DNA of 64,000 nucleotides from Clostridia bacterium (GCA_017442155.1 JAFSAU010000036.1:1-64000); one strand, 5' to 3'; positions 52,456 through 61,756 are shown, counted from the stretch's first letter. Notes: generated by a model from the sequence alone, not told the origin. Numbers and translations are program-made.

Positions 52456-55400
52456 ATGAAGTGTAAATTTTTATCATTATTTCTCGCAGTTTGTCTTTTA
52501 CTGTCTATGGCTGTGTTTGTGCATGGCGAAGAGGATAATTTGTTAAAAAATGGTAGCTTTGACACAGCGGGCTCCAGCGGCGCGCCTATGGATTGGAACT
52601 TTAAAGGCGGCGAATGGGGCGTAAATGCAGAGCTTGTGGATAAGGCAAATAGTGGGGCTTATGCACTGCATCTGTTTGGTGCCGGTGCCTCACCCTATGT
52701 TACGCAGGAGATTCGCGGCATTGTCGGCGGTACGGACTATTCTTTTACTGCCCTGGTTAAGGTTGTAAGTGCAGAAAAAAGCGGTGCCATGGTAAAGCTG
52801 GAATGGCGGTATTACGACGAGGAAGGTGCCCGGACCGTACTGGACAGTAAGCAAAAGGCCATGAGTGACAGTACCGGAAATCGTTTCAAGGAGCTGGCAC
52901 TGAGTGCAACTGCACCTGAAGGCGCAAATGCAGTAAACGTACTGATTCGTCTTGTGGGTGGCGGTGATGTGACTTGGGACGATGTGGCTCTGTACGGCAA
53001 GCAGGAAATAGATGCAGGCCCGGATGTGGCCCAGCTTTCCAAAACTTTACCCCAAATTCCTGCAGAAAACGTTCTGCAGCCTCTGGCAGAAGAAGCAGAA
53101 CTTGTAAAAAATGGCGGATATGAGGAATTGCATGAAGATGGAAGACCGGTAAACTGGGAGAAAATCTATAAAGGAGACTGGGCAGGCGACGGTCTTGTAA
53201 GCTGGGAGGGAAATCCCTACATAAGCCTTAGCACGGATGTGGTACATTCCGGCAAAAACGCCTTGTGCATTACAACGCAAACCAAGGGTAACCCCTGGTG
53301 CGTACAACAGATTGACGGACTGGAACCCGGAGCGATTTATCAGCTTTCTGCCTGGATTTGCTCCGCAGATGCTGACCAGATTGGCTTTAAATTCGAGTTT
53401 TATATAGACAGTCAGTTATCTGCCGGCTCGGCTTACGGTTCTAAAAATACAGACCGGTATATACGCACAGAAGGTGCATGGAAGCAGATTTGTGAAACGG
53501 TTACTGTTCCTGACGATACGACAACGGTTTTACTTTATGCGAGACTATTCTCAAACGGAACGGCCTATTATGACGATGTAAGCTTCTATAAGGTAGCAGA
53601 AAGTCCCCACTTTTATGCAGACAGTGATGAAGTGTTCTATTATTCGGATTTGACCGGCGTCGGCACGGTAAATGTGCGTAAAAATCTGACGTATTATCCG
53701 GAAGAAGCGAAAAAAACATATGCGGCTACATTCTCGCTTTCCGACGGAGAAACACTTTTATACAGTGGAGAAGGCCGTCTGGAAGGTACGGAGACAAATA
53801 TCACTTTTGACCTGGCTCTTTTAAAAGAAAAACAAAAAGCATATACGGCAGCCGTAACGGTAGAAGATGCCGCAGGGGAGAACGTGTTTACGGAAAGCTG
53901 GTCGGTGTATAAGTATGACCGTCCCACCATGATGACGAAGGAAGGACAGTTTATCGTAGATGGAAAAGAATTTAACCCCATTTACGTCTATCATGCAAAA
54001 ACAAAGGAATACCCGGATGTGGCCAAAATGGGAATCACCCTTGTGCAGGGCAGTGGCGGCAAGGATATTGATGCTATGGAAGTCCAGCTGGATGCGGCAC
54101 ACGAAGCGGGTCTCAAAGTGATGCTGCCCCTTTACAGCAATATGAAGGCGGCGGGGCATCCTGATAAGGTAGAACTTACAACGAATATTATCACGCGTCT
54201 TAAAGACCATCCGGCGGTATTTGCCTGGATGATTCAGGATGAGCCGCACCTGTACCAGGAAACCAATAAGCACCTGGAGGCTTCCTATAAGCTTATCCGC
54301 GAGCTGGATCCTGTGCATCCCTGCTTCATTATGGAAAACAAGGAATTCTATTTTGAGCAGACGTATAAATATACAGATATCTTAGGTATAGATGTATACC
54401 CCAAGGGGAATTACCCTGCCAAATATGTAGCCGAACACGCAAAGCTTGCCCTGGAAGCTTCCGAATATAGAAAGCCGGTGTACACTCTCCTGCAGTGCTA
54501 CACCCACGGGAAATGGACACCCACAGATGACGATGTGCGGAATATGATTTATCAGGCCCTTTTTGTAGGGTCCTCTGCGATTGGTTATTATGCAATGGAT
54601 GCAGAGCCTTTCGATGATTATGTGGATGTACTTACTGCCTTCTATGAAAAGGAAGCGGCGGATATGTATGATTACTTTGTACGTAAAAAGTACCCCCGTT
54701 TTGCAGTATATCAGGATGATGCAGTCTGGTACGAAAGCTTTGTAAAGGACGGTAGCGTTTACTTGGTTGTGGCGAACCGATCTGAGACAAATGCATACGA
54801 AACGGTCATTAACCTTGTCAGTGATGACGGCAGTGTGCAGATAGGTGACTACACAGCGGTGCTTGTTGCCGGAGGCGCGGAGCAGACAGTTTCCGGCTCC
54901 GGACAGCTTTCCGTCAGTCTTTCGTCCTCTGCGGCACTTGTGTATAAGGTAACACCCGCCACCGGCATGAATCTGATACCCACAGTGGCAGGTTCTCTTG
55001 TAGATTCCGTGGACGTATCCTGGGCAGAAAATGAAATCGAAAAGATGAACAGCCTTGGCGTTGTGAACACAAAGGGCGGTAAAGCGTTCGCGCCGCAGGA
55101 GAAAATCACACGCGGCGAGTTTGCCATGTTCCTGATTCGCACGCTTGGACTTTCGGCACAGGCGGGTGAATCCTTTACGGATGTAATAGACAGTATGCCG
55201 TATGCAAAAGAAATAGCAATCGGAAAAGCACTTGGAATTCTGCAGGGACGCGGGGACGGAAAATATTACCCGGAAGAGGAAATTTCAAGACAGGATTTAA
55301 TGGTTATCTGTGCGCGCGGCATGCGGCTTGTAAAAGAAATTGAAGGCGGAGATCTTTCTGCATTTTCGGATGCAGACCTTGTAGCGGATTACGCCAGAGC

Positions 55401-55530
55401 GGATATTGCCGCCATGGTATGCGCTGAAATTGTAAAGGGAAATGCAGACGGTACAGTAAATCCTCTGGGGAATACAACGAGAGCAGAAGCAGCGGTTATT
55501 ATGTCCAGGATACTGGGCTGGGCGGCGTAA
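52456..55530 (+). CDS. SLH-anchored barrel protein, unit 3 copy A
   Basis: 1024 residues; AAGGAGC precedes the ATG. Signal peptide 1 to about 24; CBM-like modules about 28-180 (NLLKNGSFDTAG...VTWDDVALYG) and about 213-375; sandwich about 378-485 (SDEVFYYSDL); TIM barrel about 490-760 with NPIYVYHAKT, NMKAAGHP, AWMIQDEPHLY (Glu596) and VYTLLQCY; sandwich; three SLH repeats about 850-1024 (ITRGEFAMFL, ISRQDLMVIC, NTTRAEAAVIM). It is a close paralogue of the following gene, and both differ from units 1 and 2 by Gln-Asp-Glu-Pro-His around the acid/base Glu. Confidence 0.85.
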   Translation: MKCKFLSLFLAVCLLLSMAVFVHGEEDNLLKNGSFDTAGSSGAPMDWNFKGGEWGVNAELVDKANSGAYALHLFGAGASPYVTQEIRGIVGGTDYSFTALVKVVSAEKSGAMVKLEWRYYDEEGARTVLDSKQKAMSDSTGNRFKELALSATAPEGANAVNVLIRLVGGGDVTWDDVALYGKQEIDAGPDVAQLSKTLPQIPAENVLQPLAEEAELVKNGGYEELHEDGRPVNWEKIYKGDWAGDGLVSWEGNPYISLSTDVVHSGKNALCITTQTKGNPWCVQQIDGLEPGAIYQLSAWICSADADQIGFKFEFYIDSQLSAGSAYGSKNTDRYIRTEGAWKQICETVTVPDDTTTVLLYARLFSNGTAYYDDVSFYKVAESPHFYADSDEVFYYSDLTGVGTVNVRKNLTYYPEEAKKTYAATFSLSDGETLLYSGEGRLEGTETNITFDLALLKEKQKAYTAAVTVEDAAGENVFTESWSVYKYDRPTMMTKEGQFIVDGKEFNPIYVYHAKTKEYPDVAKMGITLVQGSGGKDIDAMEVQLDAAHEAGLKVMLPLYSNMKAAGHPDKVELTTNIITRLKDHPAVFAWMIQDEPHLYQETNKHLEASYKLIRELDPVHPCFIMENKEFYFEQTYKYTDILGIDVYPKGNYPAKYVAEHAKLALEASEYRKPVYTLLQCYTHGKWTPTDDDVRNMIYQALFVGSSAIGYYAMDAEPFDDYVDVLTAFYEKEAADMYDYFVRKKYPRFAVYQDDAVWYESFVKDGSVYLVVANRSETNAYETVINLVSDDGSVQIGDYTAVLVAGGAEQTVSGSGQLSVSLSSSAALVYKVTPATGMNLIPTVAGSLVDSVDVSWAENEIEKMNSLGVVNTKGGKAFAPQEKITRGEFAMFLIRTLGLSAQAGESFTDVIDSMPYAKEIAIGKALGILQGRGDGKYYPEEEISRQDLMVICARGMRLVKEIEGGDLSAFSDADLVADYARADIAAMVCAEIVKGNADGTVNPLGNTTRAEAAVIMSRILGWAA

Positions 55531-55541
55531 TCGAAAAATCA

Positions 55542-55573
55542 CGCGGCAGATTCTTTTGATTCTGCCGCGTGTA
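55542..55573 (+). terminator. Hairpin between the two unit 3 barrel genes
   Basis: CACGCGGCAGA and TCTGCCGCGTG form an 11-bp perfect stem with a 10-base loop. There is no T run, and GTATAATG follows; it may protect or trim the mRNA rather than stop transcription. Confidence 0.5.
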
Positions 55574-55618
55574 TAATGAAAAGCTCCATAAGCTTTACGG
55601 AAGTAGTACAGGAGGAGA

Positions 55619-58600
55619 ATGAAGTTGAGAAAATATATAGCTATACTGTTGTCGGTTTTGTTACTTTCATTTGTTTTGCCTGTTATTTGCAGTGCCGAAG
55701 TAAAGAACATTATTGAAAATGGAACTTTTGAAGCGGTGAATGCGCAGAACATGCCCTCGGGCTGGACACTGAAGGATGGAGAGTGGGGCGTAGATGCTGA
55801 ATTTGACACAGTGTCGAATTCCGGCCTTAGGGCAGTGCGCTTTTACGGAAAAGGTGAATCCGTTTACATGACGCAGGAGATCCGTGGCATCATAGGCGGA
55901 ACGGAGTATTCTTTTTCCGGCTATGTAAAGGTTGTCAGTGCGGAGAAAACGGGTGCCATGGTGAAGTTGGAGTGGCGGAGCTATGACAAGGACGGAAACA
56001 GAACGGTACTGGACTCCGTAGATAAAAAGCAAAGTACTTCTACAGGCGGAGCGTTTAAAAATCTTACGTTAACTGCCACAGCACCAAAGAATGCAAATGC
56101 CGTGAATGTTTTGATTCGTCTTGTGGGCGGTGGTGACGTCACATGGGATGATGTGACTTTTTGGGGAGAACTGGATGAAGGTAATGATGAGGAAACACCT
56201 GCATTGCCCGAAAAACCGGCAGAAAATGTATCGCCGCCACTTTCGGGAGAAAAAGAGAAAGTTATAAATGGAGGTTTTGAATCATTACACCCGAACGGCA
56301 GACCGGAAAACTGGGAGAGAATTTACAAAGGTGAATGGCAAGGGGACGGTCTTGTAAGCTGGGACGGAAATCCGTATGTGCGCCTGAGCACGGATGTGGT
56401 ACATTCCGGTGAAAATGCCCTCTGCATTACAACGCAAACCAAGGGAAATCCATGGTGTCTGCAGGAAATTGGGGGGCTTACTCCCGGCGCGATTTATCAG
56501 ATTTCCGCATGGATAAATTCTACGGATGCAGACCAGATTGGTTTTAAATTTGAATTTGATTCGACGTACGGATCCAAAAATACAGACCGTTATTTAGGTA
56601 CCGGCGGCGCATGGAAACAGATTTGTGAGACCGTAACGATTCCGGATGATACAACATCTGTCCGTATTCTTGCCAGACTGTTTTCAAACGGAACCGCATA
56701 TTATGATGACATCAGTTTTTATAAGGTGGCGGAAAGTCCCCGCTTTTACGCGGACAGTGATGAAGTATTTTATTATTCGGACCTTACGGGCGTCGGTAAA
56801 GTCCATGTGCGTAAAAACCTGATGTATTACCCGGAAGATGCAACAAACACATATACGGTTAACTTCTTTCTTTCTGACGGGGAGACTCTTTTGTTTGGAA
56901 GCGAAAGCAAACTGGCAGGCGAAGAAACGAAAATAAGCTTTGACCTGGCACTTCTGAAGGAAAAACAAAAAGCATATACGGCCGCTGTGACGGTAGAAGA
57001 TGCCGCAGGCGAGAACGTGTTTACAGAAAGTTGGTCGGTATATAAGTATGAACGTCCTGCCATGATGACGAAGGAAGGACAGTTTATCGTAGATGGAAAA
57101 GAATTTAACCCCATCTACGTCTATCATGCAAAAACAAACGAATACCCGGATGTGGCCAAAATGGGTATCACCCTTGTACAGGGCAGCGGCGGCAAGGATA
57201 TTGATGCTATGGAAACCCAGCTGGATGCGGCACACGAAGCGGGTCTCAAAGTGATGCTGCCGCTGTACAGCAACATGAAGGCGGCGGGGCATCCGGATAA
57301 GGCGGAGCTTACAACAAACATTATCAAGCGACTTAAAAATCATCCGGCCGTATTTGCCTGGATGATTCAGGATGAGCCGCATCTGTACCAGGAAACCAAT
57401 AAGTACCTGGAGGCTTCCTATAAGCTGATTCGGGAGCTGGATCCCGTACATCCATGCTTCATCATGGAAAATAAGGAATATTATTTTGACCAGACATACA
57501 AATATACGGATATAATGGGGATAGATGTATACCCCAAAGGAAATCATCCTGCAAAATACGTAGCCGAGCATGCGAGACTTGCGCTGGAGGCATCTGCATA
57601 CAGGAAACCGGTGTATACACTTCTGCAGTGCTATACGCACGGCGGTTGGACGCCCACGGATGATGATGTGCGGAATATGATTTATCAGGCACTTTTTGTA
57701 GGTTCCTCTGCAATCGGTTATTATGCTATGGATGCGGAGCCGTTTAATGAATATGTGGACGTACTGACATCTTTCTATGAAAAAGAAGCAGCGGATATGT
57801 ATGATTACTTTGTGCGTAAAAAGTACCCCCGTTTTGCGGTATATCAGGATGATGCAGTCTGGTACGAAAGCTTTGTAAAGGACGGCAGTGTTTGCTTCGT
57901 TGTGGCAAACCGTTCGGAAAAGAATACATATAACACGTCGATAGACCTTGTCAGCGATGACGGCAGTGTGCGGCTGGGTGGATACACCGCCGAACTGGTT
58001 GCCGGAGACAGAGAATCTGCAGTTTCCGGCTCCGGACAGCTCGCAGTAAGCCTTGCACCTTCGGCAGTACAGGTATATAAAATAACGTCATCACCCGGAA
58101 TAAATCTTGTACCTCAAACTGCCGGAAAGCTTGTAGACTCTGTGGACGTATCCTGGGCAGAAAACGAAATTGAAAAAATACACAGCCTCGGCATTGCAAA
58201 CACAAAGGGCGGCAAAGCCTTTGCACCCCGTGAAAAAATTACGCGCGGTGAATTTGCCATGTTTCTTGTCCGCACGCTTGGTCTCTCCGCACAAGCAGGT
58301 GAAAATTTTGCGGATGTAACGGACAGTATGCCCTATGCCAAAGAACTGGCGGTAGGAAAAACGGCAGGTATATTACAAGGCGATGCAAAAGGGAATTTTA
58401 AACCGGAAGAAGAAGTTTCACGAAGAGAAGCACTTTTGTTTTGTGCACGTGGACTACACTGCGTTAAAACCCAGAATAGCACGATGGTAGCAGAAAGTAC
58501 CGACGCTGAGCTTTTAGCGGATTCTGATATTCTGAAGCTTGCAGAGGTTGCACGTATCTGCTTGACGCGTGGAAAGGCTGACGGAACACTGCAATTTCCT

Positions 58601-59209
58601 GAAAATATGACAAGAGCAGAAGCCGCCGTCATGATGTCGGTTATGGCAGAGCAGCAAAACGGACAGAAGACGGAACTCCTTTCGGAGGAAGAGTGCAGGG
58701 ATGCCGTCGGTGCACTTTTATCGGAAGGTATTTACAAGAATGAAACTTTATGGTATACTTTTTATAATAACGAACAAAGTCTGGTTGTACAGAATGCAGG
58801 GGAAGAAGAGAAAACATTCAGTATTCCGGTTAATGCGGTTTCGGCAGAGCTCCTAAATTCTGAAACGACAGCAGTACTGGAAAACGGAAACTTTTCTGTC
58901 CGCCTTCGCAGCGGAGAAACGGTAATTGTCCACCTGTCTGCTGTACGCCCTATGGGCCTTTATATCGGCAATGTATCTTACCGGGTGGTGAAAGACAAAA
59001 CCGTCACATTTTACTCGGATAAAGGCGGTTATTGTGCTGCATACCGGATGGATGGCAACACGGAAGAGCTGGTTTGCTTATTTACAAACGGCGCGGCCTT
59101 TTCGCCGTCGGAAACGGAAGCCTGTACCGTAAAAATTTTCGCATGGAACGGCATGGATCCCCAAGAGGAGAGAAGAACGTTTGAAATTTTAAATGAGAAG
59201 AAGGAATAG
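55619..59209 (+). CDS. SLH-containing barrel protein with C-terminal extension, unit 3 copy B
   Basis: 1196 residues. AGGAGG lies only 3 bases before the ATG at 55619 but 9 before an in-frame TTG at 55625, so TTG may be the used start. Signal peptide 1 to about 27; CBM-like modules about 30-185 and 215-365; sandwich; TIM barrel about 480-750 with NPIYVYHAKT, AWMIQDEPHLY (Glu586) and VYTLLQCY; three SLH-like repeats about 840-1015, the last two divergent (VSRREALLFC; NMTRAEAAVMM); then an extra about 180-residue beta-rich tail ending VKIFAWNGMDP. SLH repeats are therefore internal. The core is over 90 percent identical in DNA to copy A in places. Confidence 0.85.
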   Translation: MKLRKYIAILLSVLLLSFVLPVICSAEVKNIIENGTFEAVNAQNMPSGWTLKDGEWGVDAEFDTVSNSGLRAVRFYGKGESVYMTQEIRGIIGGTEYSFSGYVKVVSAEKTGAMVKLEWRSYDKDGNRTVLDSVDKKQSTSTGGAFKNLTLTATAPKNANAVNVLIRLVGGGDVTWDDVTFWGELDEGNDEETPALPEKPAENVSPPLSGEKEKVINGGFESLHPNGRPENWERIYKGEWQGDGLVSWDGNPYVRLSTDVVHSGENALCITTQTKGNPWCLQEIGGLTPGAIYQISAWINSTDADQIGFKFEFDSTYGSKNTDRYLGTGGAWKQICETVTIPDDTTSVRILARLFSNGTAYYDDISFYKVAESPRFYADSDEVFYYSDLTGVGKVHVRKNLMYYPEDATNTYTVNFFLSDGETLLFGSESKLAGEETKISFDLALLKEKQKAYTAAVTVEDAAGENVFTESWSVYKYERPAMMTKEGQFIVDGKEFNPIYVYHAKTNEYPDVAKMGITLVQGSGGKDIDAMETQLDAAHEAGLKVMLPLYSNMKAAGHPDKAELTTNIIKRLKNHPAVFAWMIQDEPHLYQETNKYLEASYKLIRELDPVHPCFIMENKEYYFDQTYKYTDIMGIDVYPKGNHPAKYVAEHARLALEASAYRKPVYTLLQCYTHGGWTPTDDDVRNMIYQALFVGSSAIGYYAMDAEPFNEYVDVLTSFYEKEAADMYDYFVRKKYPRFAVYQDDAVWYESFVKDGSVCFVVANRSEKNTYNTSIDLVSDDGSVRLGGYTAELVAGDRESAVSGSGQLAVSLAPSAVQVYKITSSPGINLVPQTAGKLVDSVDVSWAENEIEKIHSLGIANTKGGKAFAPREKITRGEFAMFLVRTLGLSAQAGENFADVTDSMPYAKELAVGKTAGILQGDAKGNFKPEEEVSRREALLFCARGLHCVKTQNSTMVAESTDAELLADSDILKLAEVARICLTRGKADGTLQFPENMTRAEAAVMMSVMAEQQNGQKTELLSEEECRDAVGALLSEGIYKNETLWYTFYNNEQSLVVQNAGEEEKTFSIPVNAVSAELLNSETTAVLENGNFSVRLRSGETVIVHLSAVRPMGLYIGNVSYRVVKDKTVTFYSDKGGYCAAYRMDGNTEELVCLFTNGAAFSPSETEACTVKIFAWNGMDPQEERRTFEILNEKKE

Positions 59210-59214
59210 TGCAG

Positions 59215-59910
59215 ATGGAAGAGACAACAAGAGAACTTTATAAGGTGGAAACCCACGCCCACACTGCAGAGGTAAGCTCCTGCGGTCATATCGGTGGTGC
59301 CGAGCTTGCGCGTATGTACGCAGAAGCAGGGTACAGTACTCTGTTTATCACCGACCATTTTTACAGAAGCTTTTTTGAAAAGCAGGAAAATATGACATGG
59401 ACGGAAAAGCTTGCGGAATATAAAAAAGGATATCTTGCGGCAAAAGCGGAAGGGGAGAAGTACGGCCTTTGCGTGCTCTGGGCACCGGAAATGCGTTTGG
59501 ATTGCTGTCCGAACGATTACCTGGTCTATGGCCTTCCCGACAGCTTTTACGAAGCACATCCGGAAATTTTAAGCCTGGACCTTCCGGAATTTTCTACGCT
59601 TGTGCGGGAAAACGGCGGTATGCTTATCCAGGCGCATCCGACACGTGCGCCGAAATCCGGTCCGACGCCGGAAGCGGTGGAGGGCTTTGAAATACGCAAC
59701 ACAAACCCCCGGCATATGGAAAAAACGGATTTTGAGCTTTGCGAAAGACTTGCCGCAGAGTATGGCCTTTTGCAGGTTGGCGGGTCAGATGCACACCGGC
59801 CGGAGGACGTGGGACGGGGCGGCGTGGCATTTTCAACACCTATCCTGACAGCGGCAGACTACATTTTAGCCGTCCGGGCAGAAAGCGGGTGCATCCTTTG
59901 CTCTATATAA
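59215..59910 (+). CDS. PHP-domain phosphoesterase
   Basis: 231 residues. The ATG at 59215 is 9 bases after AAGAAGGA; a GTG at 59209 is too close. Metal ligands of the PHP fold are clear: ETHAHTAEVSSCG near the N-terminus, FITDHFY, Glu in WAPEMRLD, IQAHPTR and GGSDAHRPEDVG. The family hydrolyses phosphate esters or nucleotides with two or three metals; the substrate is unknown. It starts 5 bases after the unit 3 stop, and its end overlaps the metallophosphoesterase gene by 22 bases. Confidence 0.8.
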   Translation: MEETTRELYKVETHAHTAEVSSCGHIGGAELARMYAEAGYSTLFITDHFYRSFFEKQENMTWTEKLAEYKKGYLAAKAEGEKYGLCVLWAPEMRLDCCPNDYLVYGLPDSFYEAHPEILSLDLPEFSTLVRENGGMLIQAHPTRAPKSGPTPEAVEGFEIRNTNPRHMEKTDFELCERLAAEYGLLQVGGSDAHRPEDVGRGGVAFSTPILTAADYILAVRAESGCILCSI

Positions 59911-60551
59911 CAAGTGATCTTCACGCCGGTGCCTTTTGGGGCGAACTGGAGAATTTCAAAGGAGCGAAAGACGATACGGTGATTCTTCTGGGTGACACGG
60001 GCGTTTTCTGGGATGACAGTGAAGAAAGCCAGGCATTTTTTGAAACGCTTTGTGCGAAAAATTGTCGTTTCCTTTGCATTGACGGAAACCATGAAAATTT
60101 CGCGCGTCTCGGGGAGTTTCCGGAAGAACCTTTTTGCGGCGGTATGGCACGGAAAATCAGTGAAAACATATACTATCTTTCCCGGGGACATATCTTCACC
60201 ATTGCAGGAAAACAGTTTTTTGTGATGGGCGGCGGAAGAAGTGGCGAAAAGTCAAGACAAAGCGGCCCGTGGTGGCCGGAGGAATACCCTTCGGATGAAG
60301 AGTTTTCCAGAGCCTACCGGATTCTTGAAACTGCAAAGCCGGACTATATTCTGTCGCATATATATTTTCTGCCGCAGCATCGGGAGGGGAAGGATTTTTC
60401 GCTTCTTCCTGCCTGCTCACTGGAACGGCTGTTTGATTTCATTGATGAGAACGTACCTTTCACACATTGGTATTTCGGACATTGGCATATTGACCGGGAA
60501 CTGGATGAAAAACATACCGCTGTGTTTCAGCGTCTTTTGCCCATTGCATAA
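59889..60551 (+). CDS. Calcineurin-like metallophosphoesterase
   Basis: About 220 residues. There is no ATG near the beginning of homology; the candidates are GTG at 59889 or TTG at 59898, both inside the end of the PHP gene, implying coupled translation. Metallophosphoesterase motifs appear in order: YITSDLHAG (DxH), LLGDTGVFWDD (GDxG), IDGNHENF (GNHE), ILSHIYF and YFGHWHIDRE (GHxH). It probably acts on a small phosphorylated metabolite with its PHP neighbour. The longer in-frame extension back to 59739 reads as antisense-like, basic peptide and is not accepted. Confidence 0.75.
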   Translation: MHPLLYITSDLHAGAFWGELENFKGAKDDTVILLGDTGVFWDDSEESQAFFETLCAKNCRFLCIDGNHENFARLGEFPEEPFCGGMARKISENIYYLSRGHIFTIAGKQFFVMGGGRSGEKSRQSGPWWPEEYPSDEEFSRAYRILETAKPDYILSHIYFLPQHREGKDFSLLPACSLERLFDFIDENVPFTHWYFGHWHIDRELDEKHTAVFQRLLPIA

Positions 60552-60584
60552 AATTTTTCCGGATAAAGCTTGAAAATATTTGTA

Positions 60585-60614
60585 TTGACGAAAGCACCGC
60601 ACTTGTGGTACAAT
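60585..60614 (+). promoter_or_regulatory. Promoter of the sensor-LuxR gene
   Basis: TTGACG (60585-60590), 18-base spacer, TACAAT (60609-60614). Confidence 0.65.
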
Positions 60615-60643
60615 AAATAAAAACTTGTAGCGGAGGTGCGCGC

Positions 60644-61747
60644 ATGGCCGGAGAACTGATGATAGTTTGTGAACGTGCAGGAAGCAATCGGAAAAAACCG
60701 AGAGAAAACAGTATCCGTCAGGAAGTTGCCCGTACAGATTTAAAAAGACGTGAGGTTTGTGTCGATGATATACTGAAGGGCAAGGTGAAGCTCTCGGATC
60801 CCTGCATTATTCAAACCACACACCGGCATGTCTATGCGAAGCTGGAGAAGATGTTCCCGGACGTGCGTAAGATTATTTTTACGGAAACGGACGACAATTT
60901 CCGCCGGGTCAGCACCGTGCGGCAAGATACATACGCTATGGCCTGTGATGTTATGGAATACCTGTCCGGCCTGGGCCGCAAACGATTGGCACTTTTCGCT
61001 TTTGAACGATTGTCCATATACGTGCAGACTACTCTCCGGGCCTTTTTGAGTGCGGCAGAGTTTCTGGGGATGCCGCTTTCCATGAATGATGTTTTCATAA
61101 ACGATGCCCAGCTGGATAGCTGCGCACAGAATTTTATGCAGTATATGCATCGGTATGATGCCGTGCTTTGTGCGAATGACTATGCGGCGGCATATCTTTC
61201 TGTAAAGCTTAAAGAAAATGGAGTGCGCGTACCGGAGGATATGTATATAATAGGCCGTGGAAATTCTTTTTTGTCTTCGGAGGTTGTGCCTTCTATTACC
61301 ACAATAGATTTCTGTGAGGAAGATATGGGCCGCGAGGCCATTTCTCTCTACTGGTATCTCCTGCGCCATCCGGAGATTCTCAGGATGGACGTGCTGGTAA
61401 AGCATAAGCTGGTGGTGCGGGATTCCACGGCGCGCCAGCCGTTTCAAAAGGGGAATACGGAGGTGTATTTCCCGGGGGAAGTGGTCTATGACAACCGGGG
61501 ATACGGGGAACTCATGAAGATTGAATCCCTTCTGCTTGGTGCGGACGATACCACCCGGAAAATTCTCAGTATGCTGGAGCATAAGAGTACAGCGCAGATT
61601 GCAGAGGCCCTTTTCATGTCCGAAAGCACGGTGAAGTACCGCATCGGTAATATTGCCCGGATTATGGGCGTGAAAAACCGGCGGGAAGCTCTGGAAATTC
61701 TGCATAAATATAATCTTTCTCTTCTAAGCGGAACAGATGCAAAATAA
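60644..61747 (+). CDS. Sugar-sensor/LuxR-type transcription regulator
   Basis: 367 residues. Residues about 20-290 resemble the periplasmic-binding-protein fold of LacI-family sensors: DVMEYLSGLGRKRLALFAFE, DAVLCANDYAAAYLSVKLKE, GVRVPEDMYIIGRGNS and VPSITTIDFCEEDMGREAI. Unlike LacI, no N-terminal DNA-binding helix-turn-helix is present. Instead the last about 60 residues are a LuxR/GerE-type HTH (TAQIAEALFMSESTVKYRIGNI). The ribosome site is GGAGG. It has its own promoter and terminator. It probably senses a sugar and controls nearby surface genes; target unknown. Confidence 0.75.
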   Translation: MAGELMIVCERAGSNRKKPRENSIRQEVARTDLKRREVCVDDILKGKVKLSDPCIIQTTHRHVYAKLEKMFPDVRKIIFTETDDNFRRVSTVRQDTYAMACDVMEYLSGLGRKRLALFAFERLSIYVQTTLRAFLSAAEFLGMPLSMNDVFINDAQLDSCAQNFMQYMHRYDAVLCANDYAAAYLSVKLKENGVRVPEDMYIIGRGNSFLSSEVVPSITTIDFCEEDMGREAISLYWYLLRHPEILRMDVLVKHKLVVRDSTARQPFQKGNTEVYFPGEVVYDNRGYGELMKIESLLLGADDTTRKILSMLEHKSTAQIAEALFMSESTVKYRIGNIARIMGVKNRREALEILHKYNLSLLSGTDAK

Positions 61748-61756
61748 TAAAATGAA

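Noticed and set aside
59739-59888. N-terminal extension of the metallophosphoesterase
   Set aside because: It would overlap the PHP gene by more than 170 bases and encodes a basic, non-homologous peptide; homology begins just after 59889.
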